DNA from: Prochlorococcus sp. MIT 1223
GTDB taxonomy: Bacteria > Cyanobacteriota > Cyanobacteriia > PCC-6307 > Cyanobiaceae
Reading direction: 5' to 3'
Assembly (NCBI RefSeq): GCF_034092465.1
Contig: NZ_CP139303.1
Coordinates: forward strand, 558,001 to 622,000
DNA: 64,000 nt
Both the position numbers and the translations under genes were made by a program. Below are positions 31,891-41,856 of this stretch, in pieces. The notes below the pieces were generated by a model that ran no database searches, was not told where the DNA came from, and saw nothing but the letters and a program-made list of their open reading frames with translations. Every line of letters begins with the position of its first letter. Position 1 is the stretch's first letter.

Positions 31891-33150
31891 TTAATCAATA
31901 AGATGTTTTTCTTCTAACTTGTTAGCTATTGCTTTGCCAGCAAGCCAACCACTAGTCCAACAATGTTGAAAATTGAAACCTCCTGTAACTCCATCAATAT
32001 CAAGAATTTCTCCTGCAAAATATAATCCGCTACAACGATTACTCTCCATTGTTTTAAAATTAACTTCATCCAACTGAACCCCTCCAGCGGTAACGAACTC
32101 TTCTCCAAAAGGACCTTTGCCGATTATTTCTAAAGCATCACTTCTAAGAATTTCTACCAGTTTCCTTTCTTTAAAAGATGAGAAATTTGCCCATCTTAAT
32201 TTATTAGAGATATCGGATTTATATAGCAAGTGAAGCCATAGTCTCTTTGGAATAAATTTAAAAGGGTGTACCCTAGATAAAGTTTGACATGGGTAATCAT
32301 TTCTATACTGTTTGAGCAAGTCACTTATATATTCATTAGTATTGTTTACCCAGGCTATCCTCAATAAAGCTTTATATTTTATATTAAAAAGACTACGGGC
32401 GGCAAATGCAGATAATCTAAGTAAAGCTGGTCCGCTAATGCCCTTATGAGTAATTAATATGCGGCCTTCTTCCTCAAAAAGTTGATCTTCAAAATTGAGT
32501 GTTAATTTAACACTATCGACAGATATCCCTGCACAATTGAGAAGTGATTGATCACTTAATTTAAAACTAAATATAGAAGGCACCGAGGGGACTAATTCAT
32601 GTCCTAAAGAAGATGCAATGCTCTTTCCTATTGGGTTGTCACCTGTTGCAAGTAAGACTTTATTGGAATAAAAGCAGCTCCCGTCTTTACATCTCAAAAT
32701 AAACCGTCCTTTATCAATGGCTTCAACATCTATAACTGCTTTTTTCTTTAAACAAATTACACCTGCTCTGGAGGCTGATTGATGTAAGCAGCTAATCACT
32801 TCTCCAGATGAATTTGATTTAGGAAAGATTCGTCCATCTTTCTCAATAACAAGTTCCAACCCTCGTTCTTCAAACCAAGCAACAGCATCTCCAGTAGCGA
32901 AACGACTAAAAGCTGCTTTAAGTGGCAATTTTCCTCTTGGATAATTAGGGATCAGATCTGAAGGGACCCAGCTAGCATGAGTTACATTGCAACGTCCTCC
33001 TCCACTAATTCTGACCTTCTCAAGAGTTTTTCCTGCCGCTTCTAAAAGAATTACCGAAGTAACGCCTTCTTCCGCAGCTTTAATAGCCCCCATAAAGCCT
33101 GATGCCCCACCACCTACTACAGCTAATTGAAAATCTTTATTTAAATGCAC
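31891..33150 (-). CDS. HI0933-family FAD-dependent oxidoreductase (YhiN-like)
   Basis: A 419-residue flavoprotein. The N-terminal dinucleotide fold AVVGGGASGFMGAIKAAEEG binds FAD, followed by RISGGGRCNVTH, the signature of the HI0933/YhiN family, and a C-terminal GLYFAGEILDIDGVTGGFNF that closes the FAD site. The reaction is unknown. Most bacteria keep one copy. The 31926-32108 frame is a shadow. Confidence 0.9.
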   Translation of the reverse strand: MHLNKDFQLAVVGGGASGFMGAIKAAEEGVTSVILLEAAGKTLEKVRISGGGRCNVTHASWVPSDLIPNYPRGKLPLKAAFSRFATGDAVAWFEERGLELVIEKDGRIFPKSNSSGEVISCLHQSASRAGVICLKKKAVIDVEAIDKGRFILRCKDGSCFYSNKVLLATGDNPIGKSIASSLGHELVPSVPSIFSFKLSDQSLLNCAGISVDSVKLTLNFEDQLFEEEGRILITHKGISGPALLRLSAFAARSLFNIKYKALLRIAWVNNTNEYISDLLKQYRNDYPCQTLSRVHPFKFIPKRLWLHLLYKSDISNKLRWANFSSFKERKLVEILRSDALEIIGKGPFGEEFVTAGGVQLDEVNFKTMESNRCSGLYFAGEILDIDGVTGGFNFQHCWTSGWLAGKAIANKLEEKHLID

Positions 33151-33370
33151 TCTCAGGATTCAAATAATGAAGTAATTACTGCTAGGCAGATTAGATTAAT
33201 TTTATGTCCTCACAGCATCTAATTACTATGAGAGATAATTAGATGTTTTTTGATTACTATTAACTAAATCTCACGACAAGATAATTAAAAAAAAATTAAT
33301 GCATATAATTTTCATTGCTGTGGACTGTGTTTTAGGTGATTCTCATAGCTTTTTAAGGAGTCTTGCAGAA

Positions 33371-33419
33371 TTTAACAATTAAAAGCCCCTTCAAGAAGAA
33401 GGGGCTTTTAATTGTTAAA
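33371..33419 (-). terminator. 22-bp perfect hairpin terminator
   Basis: TTTAACAATTAAAAGCCCCTTC (33371-33392), loop AAGAA, and its exact complement (33398-33419). It lies about 30 bases after the stop of the small gene at 33450. T runs on both sides. Confidence 0.9.
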
Positions 33420-33449
33420 AGAAAGCAGCTGCTTAATCAGCTTTTAAAA

Positions 33450-33596
33450 CTATTTTTTTACTTCTGGAGCATTCATACCATCATAATCAGGTCCAACCAT
33501 TACTCCGACAATTGCAAATAATACAATTGAGGCAATCCCAACCAAAATAGCTGTAGGAGCAGGTGTGCTTGTCAATCCAGCAAAAGTAGTGAGCAT
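33450..33596 (-). CDS. small membrane protein, 48 aa, paralogue of the gene at 31100
   Basis: Hand-translated from the ATG at 33596: a short N-terminus rich in Thr and Pro (TSTPAPTAI), one membrane helix (LVGIASIVLFAIVGVMVG) and a polar tail with PDYDGMNAPEVKK. The helix and flanking GP match the 31100 protein. A strong terminator follows directly. The size suggests a minor membrane-complex subunit, but I do not recognise one. Confidence 0.75.
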   Translation of the reverse strand: MLTTFAGLTSTPAPTAILVGIASIVLFAIVGVMVGPDYDGMNAPEVKK

Positions 33597-34243
33597 AATA
33601 ATCACAAAATTTATCTAGCAAAAATACATTCCTAGGGGATAAAAAATGAAGAAGAGATTTATTTTGTAATTGATTTGTATCTAATGATCTAATCGTTACG
33701 ATGCTTTGCAAACATTCTAAAAAAGACAAGTTACCAAAATCATAAGAATTTTTTATACGTAAAGGCTCAGAGAGGCCTCTTGCTATCTCAAAAGCTTGTT
33801 ATCGATCCAACTAAAGCAATCAGAAGAGCAAGGCCTTCAGCAACATCAAAAGTCACTAACCAACAATTCTCAAAGGGCTCATAAGGCTAAGGGGCACCCT
33901 CAATAGAAGGTAATTCATTCTTGAGTTTCATATCTTTTTTTGATAGCTCACGAGTTTTGCTTGCTTCTATACAGTTATTCTTAAGTCTAAGAGTGTTAGG
34001 TATACTAGGTTTGATGACTACTTCACTGAGGAAAGCAAGACAACCTATGACGATAGACATTCTAAAAGCTCCAAATAGGTTATTCCCTAAATAGCTTCAG
34101 GCGTTGAAAAAGGGACATTAGAATACCCCATTTGAGCCCATACAATTGTTACGCCTTTAAAACAATTTCTGTTTTTCATCCCAAAGGTACATGGTTTAAA
34201 TAAGAACTAGATCTGCATGTTTAACTACTTAAATTGAGCCGAT
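33597..34243. other. 647-base stretch without a recognised gene
   Basis: It holds the promoter for the 33450 gene. The minus-strand frame 33487-33729 is a shadow. Elsewhere stops occur in all frames. A short run AGGCTCAGAGAGGCCT at about 33764-33779 forms a weak hairpin. No RNA gene was recognised. Confidence 0.4.
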
Positions 34244-34414
34244 ATGGTCAATAATATCGTGAGCTATTACCTGGTTAATTGGCTGATAGTAATATTGTTA
34301 TGTATAGCTGTAAGCTCTCTGATAGTCTCAATCAATATCAAATCAACTCCTCCAAAGATTATGGAAAAGAAACTTAAATTATTAGCTGAGAAAGCTATAA
34401 AGAGAAATGATTGA
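34244..34414 (+). CDS. small membrane protein, 56 aa
   Basis: Hand-translated from the ATG at 34244: one membrane helix (VNWLIVILLCIAVSSLIVSI) and a Lys-rich tail (IMEKKLKLLAEKAIKRND). Its stop lies beyond the start codon of the next gene (8-base overlap), showing that the two are coupled. Confidence 0.6.
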   Translation: MVNNIVSYYLVNWLIVILLCIAVSSLIVSINIKSTPPKIMEKKLKLLAEKAIKRND

Positions 34415-34616
34415 TGCTTTTACACTAAAAGAATGCAAGAAAAACAAAGATATTCTTGAACTAAAAATCAAAAACCTTGAGTTCGCTATAGATAAATCAG
34501 AAAAGATGATTACAGAGTCTCAAATGGACCAGGAGACATTAAAATTCTTAAGACGCAAGCTTGCTCAATCAAAGCAAGACTTGGAAATTCTTTACTTGAT
34601 CAAATATGAGCAATAA
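34407..34616 (+). CDS. coiled-coil small protein, 69 aa
   Basis: A 69-residue, highly charged protein that looks helical throughout (KKNKDILELKIKNLEFAIDK), with heptad-like Leu/Ile spacing. It overlaps the upstream gene by 8 bases and the downstream gene by 11. Second member of a three-gene overlapping operon. Unknown function. Confidence 0.65.
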   Translation: MIDAFTLKECKKNKDILELKIKNLEFAIDKSEKMITESQMDQETLKFLRRKLAQSKQDLEILYLIKYEQ

Positions 34617-34818
34617 CTTTCAATTCAATAATGCACACAAAGAATATCTCGCTGAGTTTTTTGACTGTGTTGATGCTGCCTGTTATGCATTACAAGAAGG
34701 TACCGGTTGTCCTGATGAAGCTATAGACCAATTACTTATGGAAGCAATTGGATCATGGCAAATACCTAACCTCGCGGAATTAGATCAAGCCCTTAAAGCT
34801 CAAGAACTAAAGACGTAA
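34606..34818 (+). CDS. small acidic protein, 70 aa
   Basis: A 70-residue acidic helical protein (EYLAEFFDCVDAACYALQEG, then DEAIDQLLMEAIGSW). Two Cys in DCVDAAC. The third gene of the overlapping operon at 34244-34818. It is convergent with the S51 peptidase gene. Unknown function. Confidence 0.65.
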   Translation: MSNNFQFNNAHKEYLAEFFDCVDAACYALQEGTGCPDEAIDQLLMEAIGSWQIPNLAELDQALKAQELKT

Positions 34819-34836
34819 CTTATACATATTTACCTT

Positions 34837-35544
34837 TCAAATACTAATACCAGTGTACGGCTTGGATATTATATTTTTTTTATTTAAAGAAACAAAGTAA
34901 CTATTTTTCTTATCCCCAAAGCTTATAGATCTAAAGGGCTCACCATTTTTAAGATGCAATGCACAATTATCCTCAATTGCTATGCAACTATTTATATGCT
35001 TATCCAATAGAAGACTAGTTACATAAGGAATCCTACTTTCTTCTTCGTCATAATGAGGACAACATGTTCCTCTTACAAAATCCAAGCATTCAAGAATTGA
35101 AAGCTCTTTTTCCCAAGAATCAGTGATACCCTTCGTAAACCAACAAATTGCACCTGCGCTTACACCACTCATAATCACTCCTGCATCATAAGCATTTTTT
35201 AAAATTAGATCTAAGCCCCATTCTTTCCAAACAGCTAACATGCTCTTCGTATTTCCACCTCCTACATAAATAATATCTTGCTTATTGATATGGTCCTCCA
35301 AATCTATTGTCCTTTTAAATAAATCTATGTGTGTCGGTTTACACTCAAGCTTTGTAAATACATTATAAAAGCTAACCTTGTATGTATCACTATCTCCAGT
35401 AGCCGTTGGAATAAAGCAAATATTAGGATTCTTAACTTTGGAAAGATTAGTAATATATCTCTCAATTTTTAAATCCCTTAAAGATCTTCCAAAACCTCCT
35501 CCTCCTATAGCAATAATGTTTTTATCCTTATTCATCAAACTCAT
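34837..35544 (-). CDS. S51-family peptidase (dipeptidase E/cyanophycinase-like)
   Basis: A 235-residue protein of the peptidase S51 fold: YVGGGNTKSML (about 93-103) and the nucleophile Ser129 in IMSGVSAGAICWF, then HYDEEESR, which is typical of the group. Members include PepE, which cuts Asp-X dipeptides, and cyanophycinase. The length suits a cytosolic PepE-like enzyme; Prochlorococcus does not make cyanophycin. The substrate is inference. Confidence 0.85.
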   Translation of the reverse strand: MSLMNKDKNIIAIGGGGFGRSLRDLKIERYITNLSKVKNPNICFIPTATGDSDTYKVSFYNVFTKLECKPTHIDLFKRTIDLEDHINKQDIIYVGGGNTKSMLAVWKEWGLDLILKNAYDAGVIMSGVSAGAICWFTKGITDSWEKELSILECLDFVRGTCCPHYDEEESRIPYVTSLLLDKHINSCIAIEDNCALHLKNGEPFRSISFGDKKNSYFVSLNKKNIISKPYTGISI

Positions 35545-35644
35545 ACTTTATAATTAATAGTATTATATCAATATTAGAAGAAGGACTAATCTCTTCTTCG
35601 TAAATTAAGCAGTAATAATTTGAAGTTAACTTATTAAGTAAAAA

Positions 35645-36388
35645 CTATTTTCCAATTTGATTCAAAAATCTCCGACTTCTTTCATGTCTTGCATTAGTAA
35701 AGAAAATTTCAGGAGTAGACATCTCTATAACTTTACCTGAATCCATAAACAAAACCCTATCGGCAACTTCCTTTGCAAAACTAATCTCATGAGTAACGAC
35801 AACCATTGTCATCCCTTTCATAGCAAGAGTACGTATAGCATCTAAAACTTCATTTACACGTTCAGGATCCAAAGCACTCGTTGGCTCATCAAACAAAAGC
35901 AGTTCAGGTTTTAATGCCAAAGATCTTGCTATAGCGACCCTTTGTTGTTCCCCTCCACTAAGTTGTCCCGGGAACTTATTGGCTTGCTGTAATATTCCCA
36001 TTTGAGAGAGCAGAGACATCGCATGTTCCTCTACTTCCTTCCTATTAAGTTTCTGAACTTTGATCGGAGCAAGAGTTATATTGTCTAAAATTGAAAGATG
36101 TGGAAATAAATTAAACTGCTGAAACACCATACCTACTCTTTTTCTAATCTCCCGAACTTTCCGTTCATCCTGAGTTGAATAAAGTTGAATGCCTACAACA
36201 TCAAGCATTCCAGAGTCAAAACTTTCCAATCCATTAAATGTTCTAATTAAAGTGCTCTTTCCTGAACCTGATGGTCCCATAACTACAAGAACCTCTCTTC
36301 TATTAACAGTCAAAGAAACATTATCAAGAGCAAGTAACCCTTTTGCATATGATTTCACAAGGTTTTTAGCTATGACTACTGGTTTCAT
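35645..36388 (-). CDS. bgtA: amino-acid ABC transporter ATP-binding protein
   Basis: A 247-residue ABC ATPase of the polar amino-acid group (GlnQ/AapP/BgtA). Walker A GPSGSGKST (about 38-46), Q-loop VFQQFNLFPHL, signature LSGGEQQR and Walker B LLLFDEPTSALD, then the switch His in VVTHE. Last of four genes, 2 bases after the permease. The gene name is by analogy with the N-II system of freshwater cyanobacteria. Confidence 0.9.
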   Translation of the reverse strand: MKPVVIAKNLVKSYAKGLLALDNVSLTVNRREVLVVMGPSGSGKSTLIRTFNGLESFDSGMLDVVGIQLYSTQDERKVREIRKRVGMVFQQFNLFPHLSILDNITLAPIKVQKLNRKEVEEHAMSLLSQMGILQQANKFPGQLSGGEQQRVAIARSLALKPELLLFDEPTSALDPERVNEVLDAIRTLAMKGMTMVVVTHEISFAKEVADRVLFMDSGKVIEMSTPEIFFTNARHERSRRFLNQIGK

Positions 36389-36390
36389 GA

Positions 36391-37410
36391 TTAATCAAGC
36401 ATTGGTTTGCTAAAAGACATTGTTTTTTCAAGGTGCCTGGAAAGAAGAGCCATAAATGTGCATACAAACCAATAAACAAATGCAAGCCATAAATAAACTT
36501 CAATATAGCTTCCAATAAAGGCAGGGTTAGCTAATAAGCTTTGACTAATGCCAAGCAACTCTACTAATCCCAAGATTGCCATCAATGTTGTATTTTGAAG
36601 AAGTCCTATTGCTTGATTCCCAAGAGCAGGCAACGCAATTATTAGTGCTTGTGGAACAAGAATCAACCAAGTAATTTGCAACTTGCTAAGCCCCAAAGAC
36701 TTAGCTGCCTCCTCCTGACTTATGGGTATTGACTGCAATCCACCACGTATATCTTCTGCTACATAAGCTGCAACAAATAATGAGAATGCAAATATAGCTC
36801 TTGAAACACGGTTAATTTCTAACCCCAAAGGAAGAAATAAAGGTATTAAGAGCTGACCAAAGAAAAGAACCGCTATAAGCGGAATAGCTCTTATGACCTC
36901 TATATAAATTGCACTTAGATATTTAACTATTGGTAATTCACTCTGCCGAGCTATCGCTAAAATAACTCCCAAGGGGAAGGCAATTAAAGAACTACACATC
37001 ATCAAAAATATTGTAAGAGTTAACCCTCCCCAAGATCTACTCGCCACAGGTAATATGCCTAACCCACCAGATAAAAGAAAAATCCCAAGAGGAACAACAC
37101 CTATCCAAGTTAAAGGTAATATTTTGCGAAGCCACCACCAGCGGGGGCCCCAAATAGTCACAATTGAAAGACATATTAAAATAACTAACCAGGTAGCAGG
37201 TCTCCACCTTTGATCATCAGGAAAAATACCAAATAAATATAAAGGTAGATTTGCAGAGACTACTTCCCAATTAGCTTCTAAGAAAAACCATTTAAATGTA
37301 AAGCCAAAAAGAATAGCAATCGTGGTAAAGACAGCTAATGAGATATAGACTTCAAAAGGACGTGAAACAAATATTCGCCTATAGAAATCACGTAATTTAT
37401 CTCTTTTCAT
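36391..37410 (-). CDS. natH: amino-acid ABC transporter permease 2
   Basis: A 339-residue inner-membrane permease. There is a long N-terminal region with membrane segments, then the binding-protein-dependent permease domain with the EAA loop YVAEDIRGGLQSIPISQEEA and SLGLSKLQ. This matches the AapM/NatH type. It forms the membrane channel with the 298-residue permease encoded just upstream. Confidence 0.9.
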   Translation of the reverse strand: MKRDKLRDFYRRIFVSRPFEVYISLAVFTTIAILFGFTFKWFFLEANWEVVSANLPLYLFGIFPDDQRWRPATWLVILICLSIVTIWGPRWWWLRKILPLTWIGVVPLGIFLLSGGLGILPVASRSWGGLTLTIFLMMCSSLIAFPLGVILAIARQSELPIVKYLSAIYIEVIRAIPLIAVLFFGQLLIPLFLPLGLEINRVSRAIFAFSLFVAAYVAEDIRGGLQSIPISQEEAAKSLGLSKLQITWLILVPQALIIALPALGNQAIGLLQNTTLMAILGLVELLGISQSLLANPAFIGSYIEVYLWLAFVYWFVCTFMALLSRHLEKTMSFSKPMLD

Positions 37411-37422
37411 AGGAATAATCGT

Positions 37423-38319
37423 TTAACGTCTTTGATAGTTGAGAATAAATTTATTTACCACTTCCATTGCATTACTTATTATAAGATTAAGTAATAGAAA
37501 GCTAAGTAATAATAGAATAAACCCTTCGATAGCTCTCCCCGTTTGATTGATTACAGTATCACTAATTGCGTAGATATCTGAATACCCAACAGCAATTGCA
37601 AGAGTGCTATTTTTCGCAAGATTTAAATACTGACTAGTTAAACCAGGAAGGATTGCTGGAAGCGCTTGAGGAATTATAATTTTATATAGTCCATCGCTTT
37701 CTGACAGACCTAGACTCCTAAAAGCCTCCCATTGTCCTTTTTCAACTGAATTTATACCACCACGTACTACTTCGGAGATATATGCCCCAGTAAAGACACT
37801 AAGTCCAAGTAGTAATGCAGAGAATTCTGCCGATAAGGTAACACCCAAAAAATCCAAGCCCTGATTGGACATCGCTAAAATACCTCTAGCAGGAAAAAAT
37901 AATGTGCCCTTAATTCCTAAGAATCCCACAAAATACCAACACATCAATTGCAAAAGGAGGGGCGTTTGCCTAATTAACATTACATAAGCTGCTGAAGTAA
38001 CTCGAAGTAATGCATTAGTACCTGTACGCGCAAGTCCAACAAAAAAACCTATTAAAGTAGCTATTAATAAAGAGAGAAAAATAACTTTTAAACTATTCAG
38101 CCAACCAATAAATATAGCCCAGGCATAGCTGTCAGAGGGAGAGTAAGGTAAAGCATATTCAGCCAAAGCAAAGCTAGCTGGACGAGTTAACCAGGAAAAG
38201 CTAAACCCAAGACCTGTACGAATGAGATTTATAGATATGTTGTTAATCAATATCGACAACAACACAATCACTCCAGATACAATCCCAACTTGTAGCCAAA
38301 ATCCCTTAAAGATTTTCAT
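37423..38319 (-). CDS. natG: amino-acid ABC transporter permease 1
   Basis: A 298-residue permease of the AapQ/NatG type: N-terminal helix, then the HisM-type domain with AYISEVVRGGINSVEKGQWE as the ATPase-contacting EAA loop and several membrane helices. It lies between the binding protein and permease 2 with gaps of 31 and 12 bases. Confidence 0.9.
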   Translation of the reverse strand: MKIFKGFWLQVGIVSGVIVLLSILINNISINLIRTGLGFSFSWLTRPASFALAEYALPYSPSDSYAWAIFIGWLNSLKVIFLSLLIATLIGFFVGLARTGTNALLRVTSAAYVMLIRQTPLLLQLMCWYFVGFLGIKGTLFFPARGILAMSNQGLDFLGVTLSAEFSALLLGLSVFTGAYISEVVRGGINSVEKGQWEAFRSLGLSESDGLYKIIIPQALPAILPGLTSQYLNLAKNSTLAIAVGYSDIYAISDTVINQTGRAIEGFILLLLSFLLLNLIISNAMEVVNKFILNYQRR

Positions 38320-38350
38320 CTAATAAGTTAATAATTGCCTTTTATAAAGT

Positions 38351-39397
38351 TCAATTAAATGGTGGTGAAATTAGAATCCCACCACTATTGTAAAGTTGAT
38401 TTAAGCCTCTAGGGATTGGTACATCGCTATTAGGTCCTAGGTGTCTATTATAAATCTCTCCATAATTACCAATAGAAGAAATTACATTGACTACAAAGTC
38501 ATTGCTAAGGCCTAATTTTTCGCCAAGATCTCCTTCAACACCTAAAAAACGGCGTAATGATTTTAATTCAGGGTTTTCCCTTGCTAATTCTAGCTTGGCT
38601 CTAATATTTTCTTTTGTTATCCCCTTTTCTTCAGCCGCGATAAGTGAAAAGATAACCCAACGCATTGCATCTCCGAGTTTTTGATCGCCACCAATCGAGG
38701 CAGGAGAGAGAGGCTCCTTACTCAAAATATCCTCAAGAATAATATGATCTTTTGAATTTCTAAAACCTGATCGTGCTGCTGCTAGTTGAGATCGATCAGA
38801 TGTCATAGCCGCACAGCGACCTTGTAAATATCCAGCAACTACCTGATTTAAGTCTTGATATTTAATAGGTGTATAAGGAAGAGATAAAGCTTCAAAAACA
38901 TCATTTATATTTTGTTCAGTTGTTGTTCCCGAGCCCACACATATTGATTTATTCGCTAGATCGGAAATGTTTTTAATTCCACTATTTTTCTTCACCATAA
39001 GCCCCTGTCCATCATGAAATATAACCGGAGCAAATGTAAGACCATTCCCGGCTGATGAATCTCTGCTCAAGTTAAAAGTCGTATTTCGTGAAAGCAGGTC
39101 AACCTCTCCTGTCCTTACTGCAGTGAATCTTTCAGCCGCCGTGAGAGGTCTGTATTGAATATTTCCAGAGCTGCCTATAAAAGCAAAAGCAAAGGCCCTA
39201 CAAATATCGACATCAATTCCTTGATAGTTTCCATCGCTTTTAAGAAAACTAAAGCCTGGTATTTTTCCACTAACACCACAAATAAGCTCATTACGTTTTT
39301 TTATCAACTCAAGCCTAGATTGATTCTTCTCGCTAGTTGAGGCACAGCCACTTATAAGCATTGAAATGGTTAGCATTCCAGCAAATAAACGTCTCAT
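38351..39397 (-). CDS. natF: amino-acid ABC transporter substrate-binding lipoprotein
   Basis: A 348-residue periplasmic binding protein of the AapJ/NatF type. The lipobox LISGCAS puts the lipid-modified Cys at residue 18. The family 3 fold shows GVSGKIPGFSFL, YQGIDVDICRAFAFAF and DLLSRNTTFNLSRDSS. It should deliver neutral and acidic amino acids to the two permeases. First gene of the operon, with its promoter in the gap up to 39897. The plus-strand frames within it are shadows. Confidence 0.9.
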   Translation of the reverse strand: MRRLFAGMLTISMLISGCASTSEKNQSRLELIKKRNELICGVSGKIPGFSFLKSDGNYQGIDVDICRAFAFAFIGSSGNIQYRPLTAAERFTAVRTGEVDLLSRNTTFNLSRDSSAGNGLTFAPVIFHDGQGLMVKKNSGIKNISDLANKSICVGSGTTTEQNINDVFEALSLPYTPIKYQDLNQVVAGYLQGRCAAMTSDRSQLAAARSGFRNSKDHIILEDILSKEPLSPASIGGDQKLGDAMRWVIFSLIAAEEKGITKENIRAKLELARENPELKSLRRFLGVEGDLGEKLGLSNDFVVNVISSIGNYGEIYNRHLGPNSDVPIPRGLNQLYNSGGILISPPFN

Positions 39398-39897
39398 ATT
39401 TTATGGTCCATGATTTTACAAGATATACCTAAACTAGTCCAAATAATCAAATGATTATTTTTTTTTTTCTAAATTAACTATTGGGAAATTAGAGGGAAAC
39501 AAAAGGTATGGAGAAAAGAGTTTGGATGATCGGATATTTTGGAAGATCTAACATATCAGATCTGAACTAAAAACATAGAGTTAAAGAAGTAGAATGGTGA
39601 AATTTCATTCATCAAGAAATCATAGGGAAGAGTATTCTTCATAGGAAGCCGTGAAGAAATCACCTCTAAAAAAAATACTTCCATGAAGTTATAATTCACA
39701 AGCGATTATTTCAGTCTCTCTAGAGACTTGCATTAATCAAAATATGTATTTAAATATAATAAGTAATTATGTTTCAACTAAAATAACTAGCTCTTCAATG
39801 AAAATCGTGAAAATAATCCCCGGTTTTCAAAAAGCTTTTAAAGGTATTTTTTTCTCTAATTAATATCAATAAAATCTCTCTTTAGGAATAGAAAGGT
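39398..39897. other. 500-base divergent promoter region (natF / murA)
   Basis: No credible gene. It must hold promoters for the transport operon and for murA. I saw no riboswitch-like structure. Confidence 0.4.
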
Positions 39898-41265
39898 TTG
39901 TCTTCAATAGAAAAAAAAATAAACGAGGTTTTGAGTAGTAAATCTTCTACTGGTTTTATAGATCCAATAAGATATAGAACAAATGAAGATATGCAAGTTT
40001 TAAAAGTTTCTGAAAGCAAAAGACTTTCTGGAGATATTAAAATTAGTGGGGCTAAAAACTCTGCTTTAGTACTAATAGCAGCATCCCTTCTCACCAAAGA
40101 ATCTGTTCAAATAAGCAATGTTCCTAAACTAACTGATGTTTATTCAATGATAAAGCTACTTTTAGGCATAGGTGCAACGATCAGTGAAACATCAAATAAA
40201 TTACTTTTGCAAACTAACCGAATAGATTTTCTAACAGAGAAATTAGATGTCGAAATAGTCCAGTCACTTAGAGCAAGCTTCTTTTGTATAGGACCTCTTC
40301 TTGCCAGATTCGGGGAACTTAGAATGCCATTACCGGGGGGGTGTCGGATAGGAGTAAGACCTATTGACGAGCATCTTAAAGGATTAAAAAGATTAGGGGC
40401 CAGTGTAAAGGTTGAGAAAGATCACATACTTGTAAAGGCCCTCAGTCCTGAAAAAAGATTGGTTGGAGCAAAAGTTAAATTCAATTGCAAAAGTGTTGGC
40501 GCTACAGAAACAATTCTAATGGCGGCAACACTTGCGCAAGGAAAAACGATTATTGAAAATTCTGCTCAAGAACCTGAGATTCAAGATTTAGCAAATATGC
40601 TGAGAAGAATGGGTGCGAAAATTAAAGGTGATGGAACTGATCGGATAGAAGTAGAAGGAGTCGATCAACTCAAAGGTTGTAGTCATACTGTAATGCCAGA
40701 TCGAATTGAAGCAGGGACATTTCTGATTGCATCAGCTATTACACGTTGTCCTTTAACTATATCTCCTGTTATATATGAACATATTGAAGCTGTTATTTTC
40801 AAGCTAGAAGAGTCAGGTTGCTTAGTCAAAAAGAGCGATAACAGCATAAGTATATTCCCTATTAGAGATATAAAGTCGGTAGACATAACGACTCGACCTT
40901 ACCCAGGATTTCCTACCGACTTACAAGCTCCTTTCATGGCACTTATGACTACAGCAAAAGGTACATCCAAAATAGAAGAAACGATTTTCGAGAAAAGGAT
41001 GCATCATATTAATGAGCTCAATAAAATGGGGGCAAACATTGAGCTTCAAGGAAATACTGCTTTTGTAGTTGGAGTTAAAGAATTAAGGCCTTCTATTCTA
41101 CAAGGGAAAGACTTAAGAGCATGCGCCGCCATAGTACTTGCTAGCCTTGTCGCTAGAGGTGAGAGCATAATTCAAGGATTAGAGCACCTCGATAGAGGAT
41201 ATGAGAATTTTGACATGAAGTTAAATAAAGCTGGGGCGTTTATTTCAAGATCTCGGACTTTCTAA
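39898..41265 (+). CDS. murA: UDP-N-acetylglucosamine 1-carboxyvinyltransferase
   Basis: MurA transfers enolpyruvate from phosphoenolpyruvate to UDP-GlcNAc, the first committed step of peptidoglycan synthesis. The frame begins with TTG and gives 455 residues. The usual family start ([20 protein letters not shown]) lies about 43 codons in, and the ATG at 39991 ([10 protein letters not shown]) would give 424 residues, close to the family norm. The catalytic Cys near residue 148 is in [13 protein letters not shown], so the enzyme is fosfomycin-sensitive in type. The end is typical ([17 protein letters not shown]). Confidence 0.95.
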   Translation: MSSIEKKINEVLSSKSSTGFIDPIRYRTNEDMQVLKVSESKRLSGDIKISGAKNSALVLIAASLLTKESVQISNVPKLTDVYSMIKLLLGIGATISETSNKLLLQTNRIDFLTEKLDVEIVQSLRASFFCIGPLLARFGELRMPLPGGCRIGVRPIDEHLKGLKRLGASVKVEKDHILVKALSPEKRLVGAKVKFNCKSVGATETILMAATLAQGKTIIENSAQEPEIQDLANMLRRMGAKIKGDGTDRIEVEGVDQLKGCSHTVMPDRIEAGTFLIASAITRCPLTISPVIYEHIEAVIFKLEESGCLVKKSDNSISIFPIRDIKSVDITTRPYPGFPTDLQAPFMALMTTAKGTSKIEETIFEKRMHHINELNKMGANIELQGNTAFVVGVKELRPSILQGKDLRACAAIVLASLVARGESIIQGLEHLDRGYENFDMKLNKAGAFISRSRTF

Positions 41266-41551
41266 TCTACTTTTAAGAGTAGTTAGGTAGAGACTTATCT
41301 CTTTCAAGTTGGCATCATTCTGCTACTCCTATTAATAAGGCTAGGATAAAATCTATAGGGTGGAGTCAGAGCATTTCAACTTAAGTTTATCTTATATAAC
41401 TAGTCCAGATAGCGATTAAGGGCTCTACCTATACTACTTAATCTATATTAATTATGGCGACAATAGTTATCCCAAAAAGTCTTAATAGCTGAGGAGAGGT
41501 TGTGGATGATATCGATTACTTAAATGTATGGATGATGAAATCTCCACTGCA

Positions 41552-41668
41552 TCAGTCTTCTCTTGGAATTCCTCTATGCCCATTTTGCTTATCATCTTTC
41601 ATCTCTTCCTTGGTTTTAGTATAGAAAGCAACCTCTTCTGGATCATTTGAACCAAGCTTATATCCCAT
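41552..41668 (-). CDS. possible small hydrophilic protein, 38 aa
   Basis: ATG at 41668 gives MGYKLGSNDPEEVAFYTKTK, then a charged end (KQNGHRGIPRED). It is soluble and rather polar for a chance frame. The remaining DNA in the gap 41266-41856 shows nothing recognisable. Confidence 0.4.
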   Translation of the reverse strand: MGYKLGSNDPEEVAFYTKTKEEMKDDKQNGHRGIPRED

Positions 41669-41856
41669 GGTCACTATCAGATAAATTTTGTGTTTCCTAT
41701 GTGCCGTTAGAGCCATTCATATAAAAAACATTGTTAATAGTCATAAGTTATCAAACTTGGAAAAGTTGTAATTCTATCTGCCCGACTACCTTCTTCCTAT
41801 TATCAGAAGAAGTATGATTAAGGTGTCTCATTGCCTGAGGGTATCAAGAAAATTAC

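Noticed and set aside
33487-33729. 80-residue minus-strand frame
   Set aside because: Overlaps the 33450-33596 membrane protein in another phase and shows no sensible features. The 48-residue protein has a paralogue.
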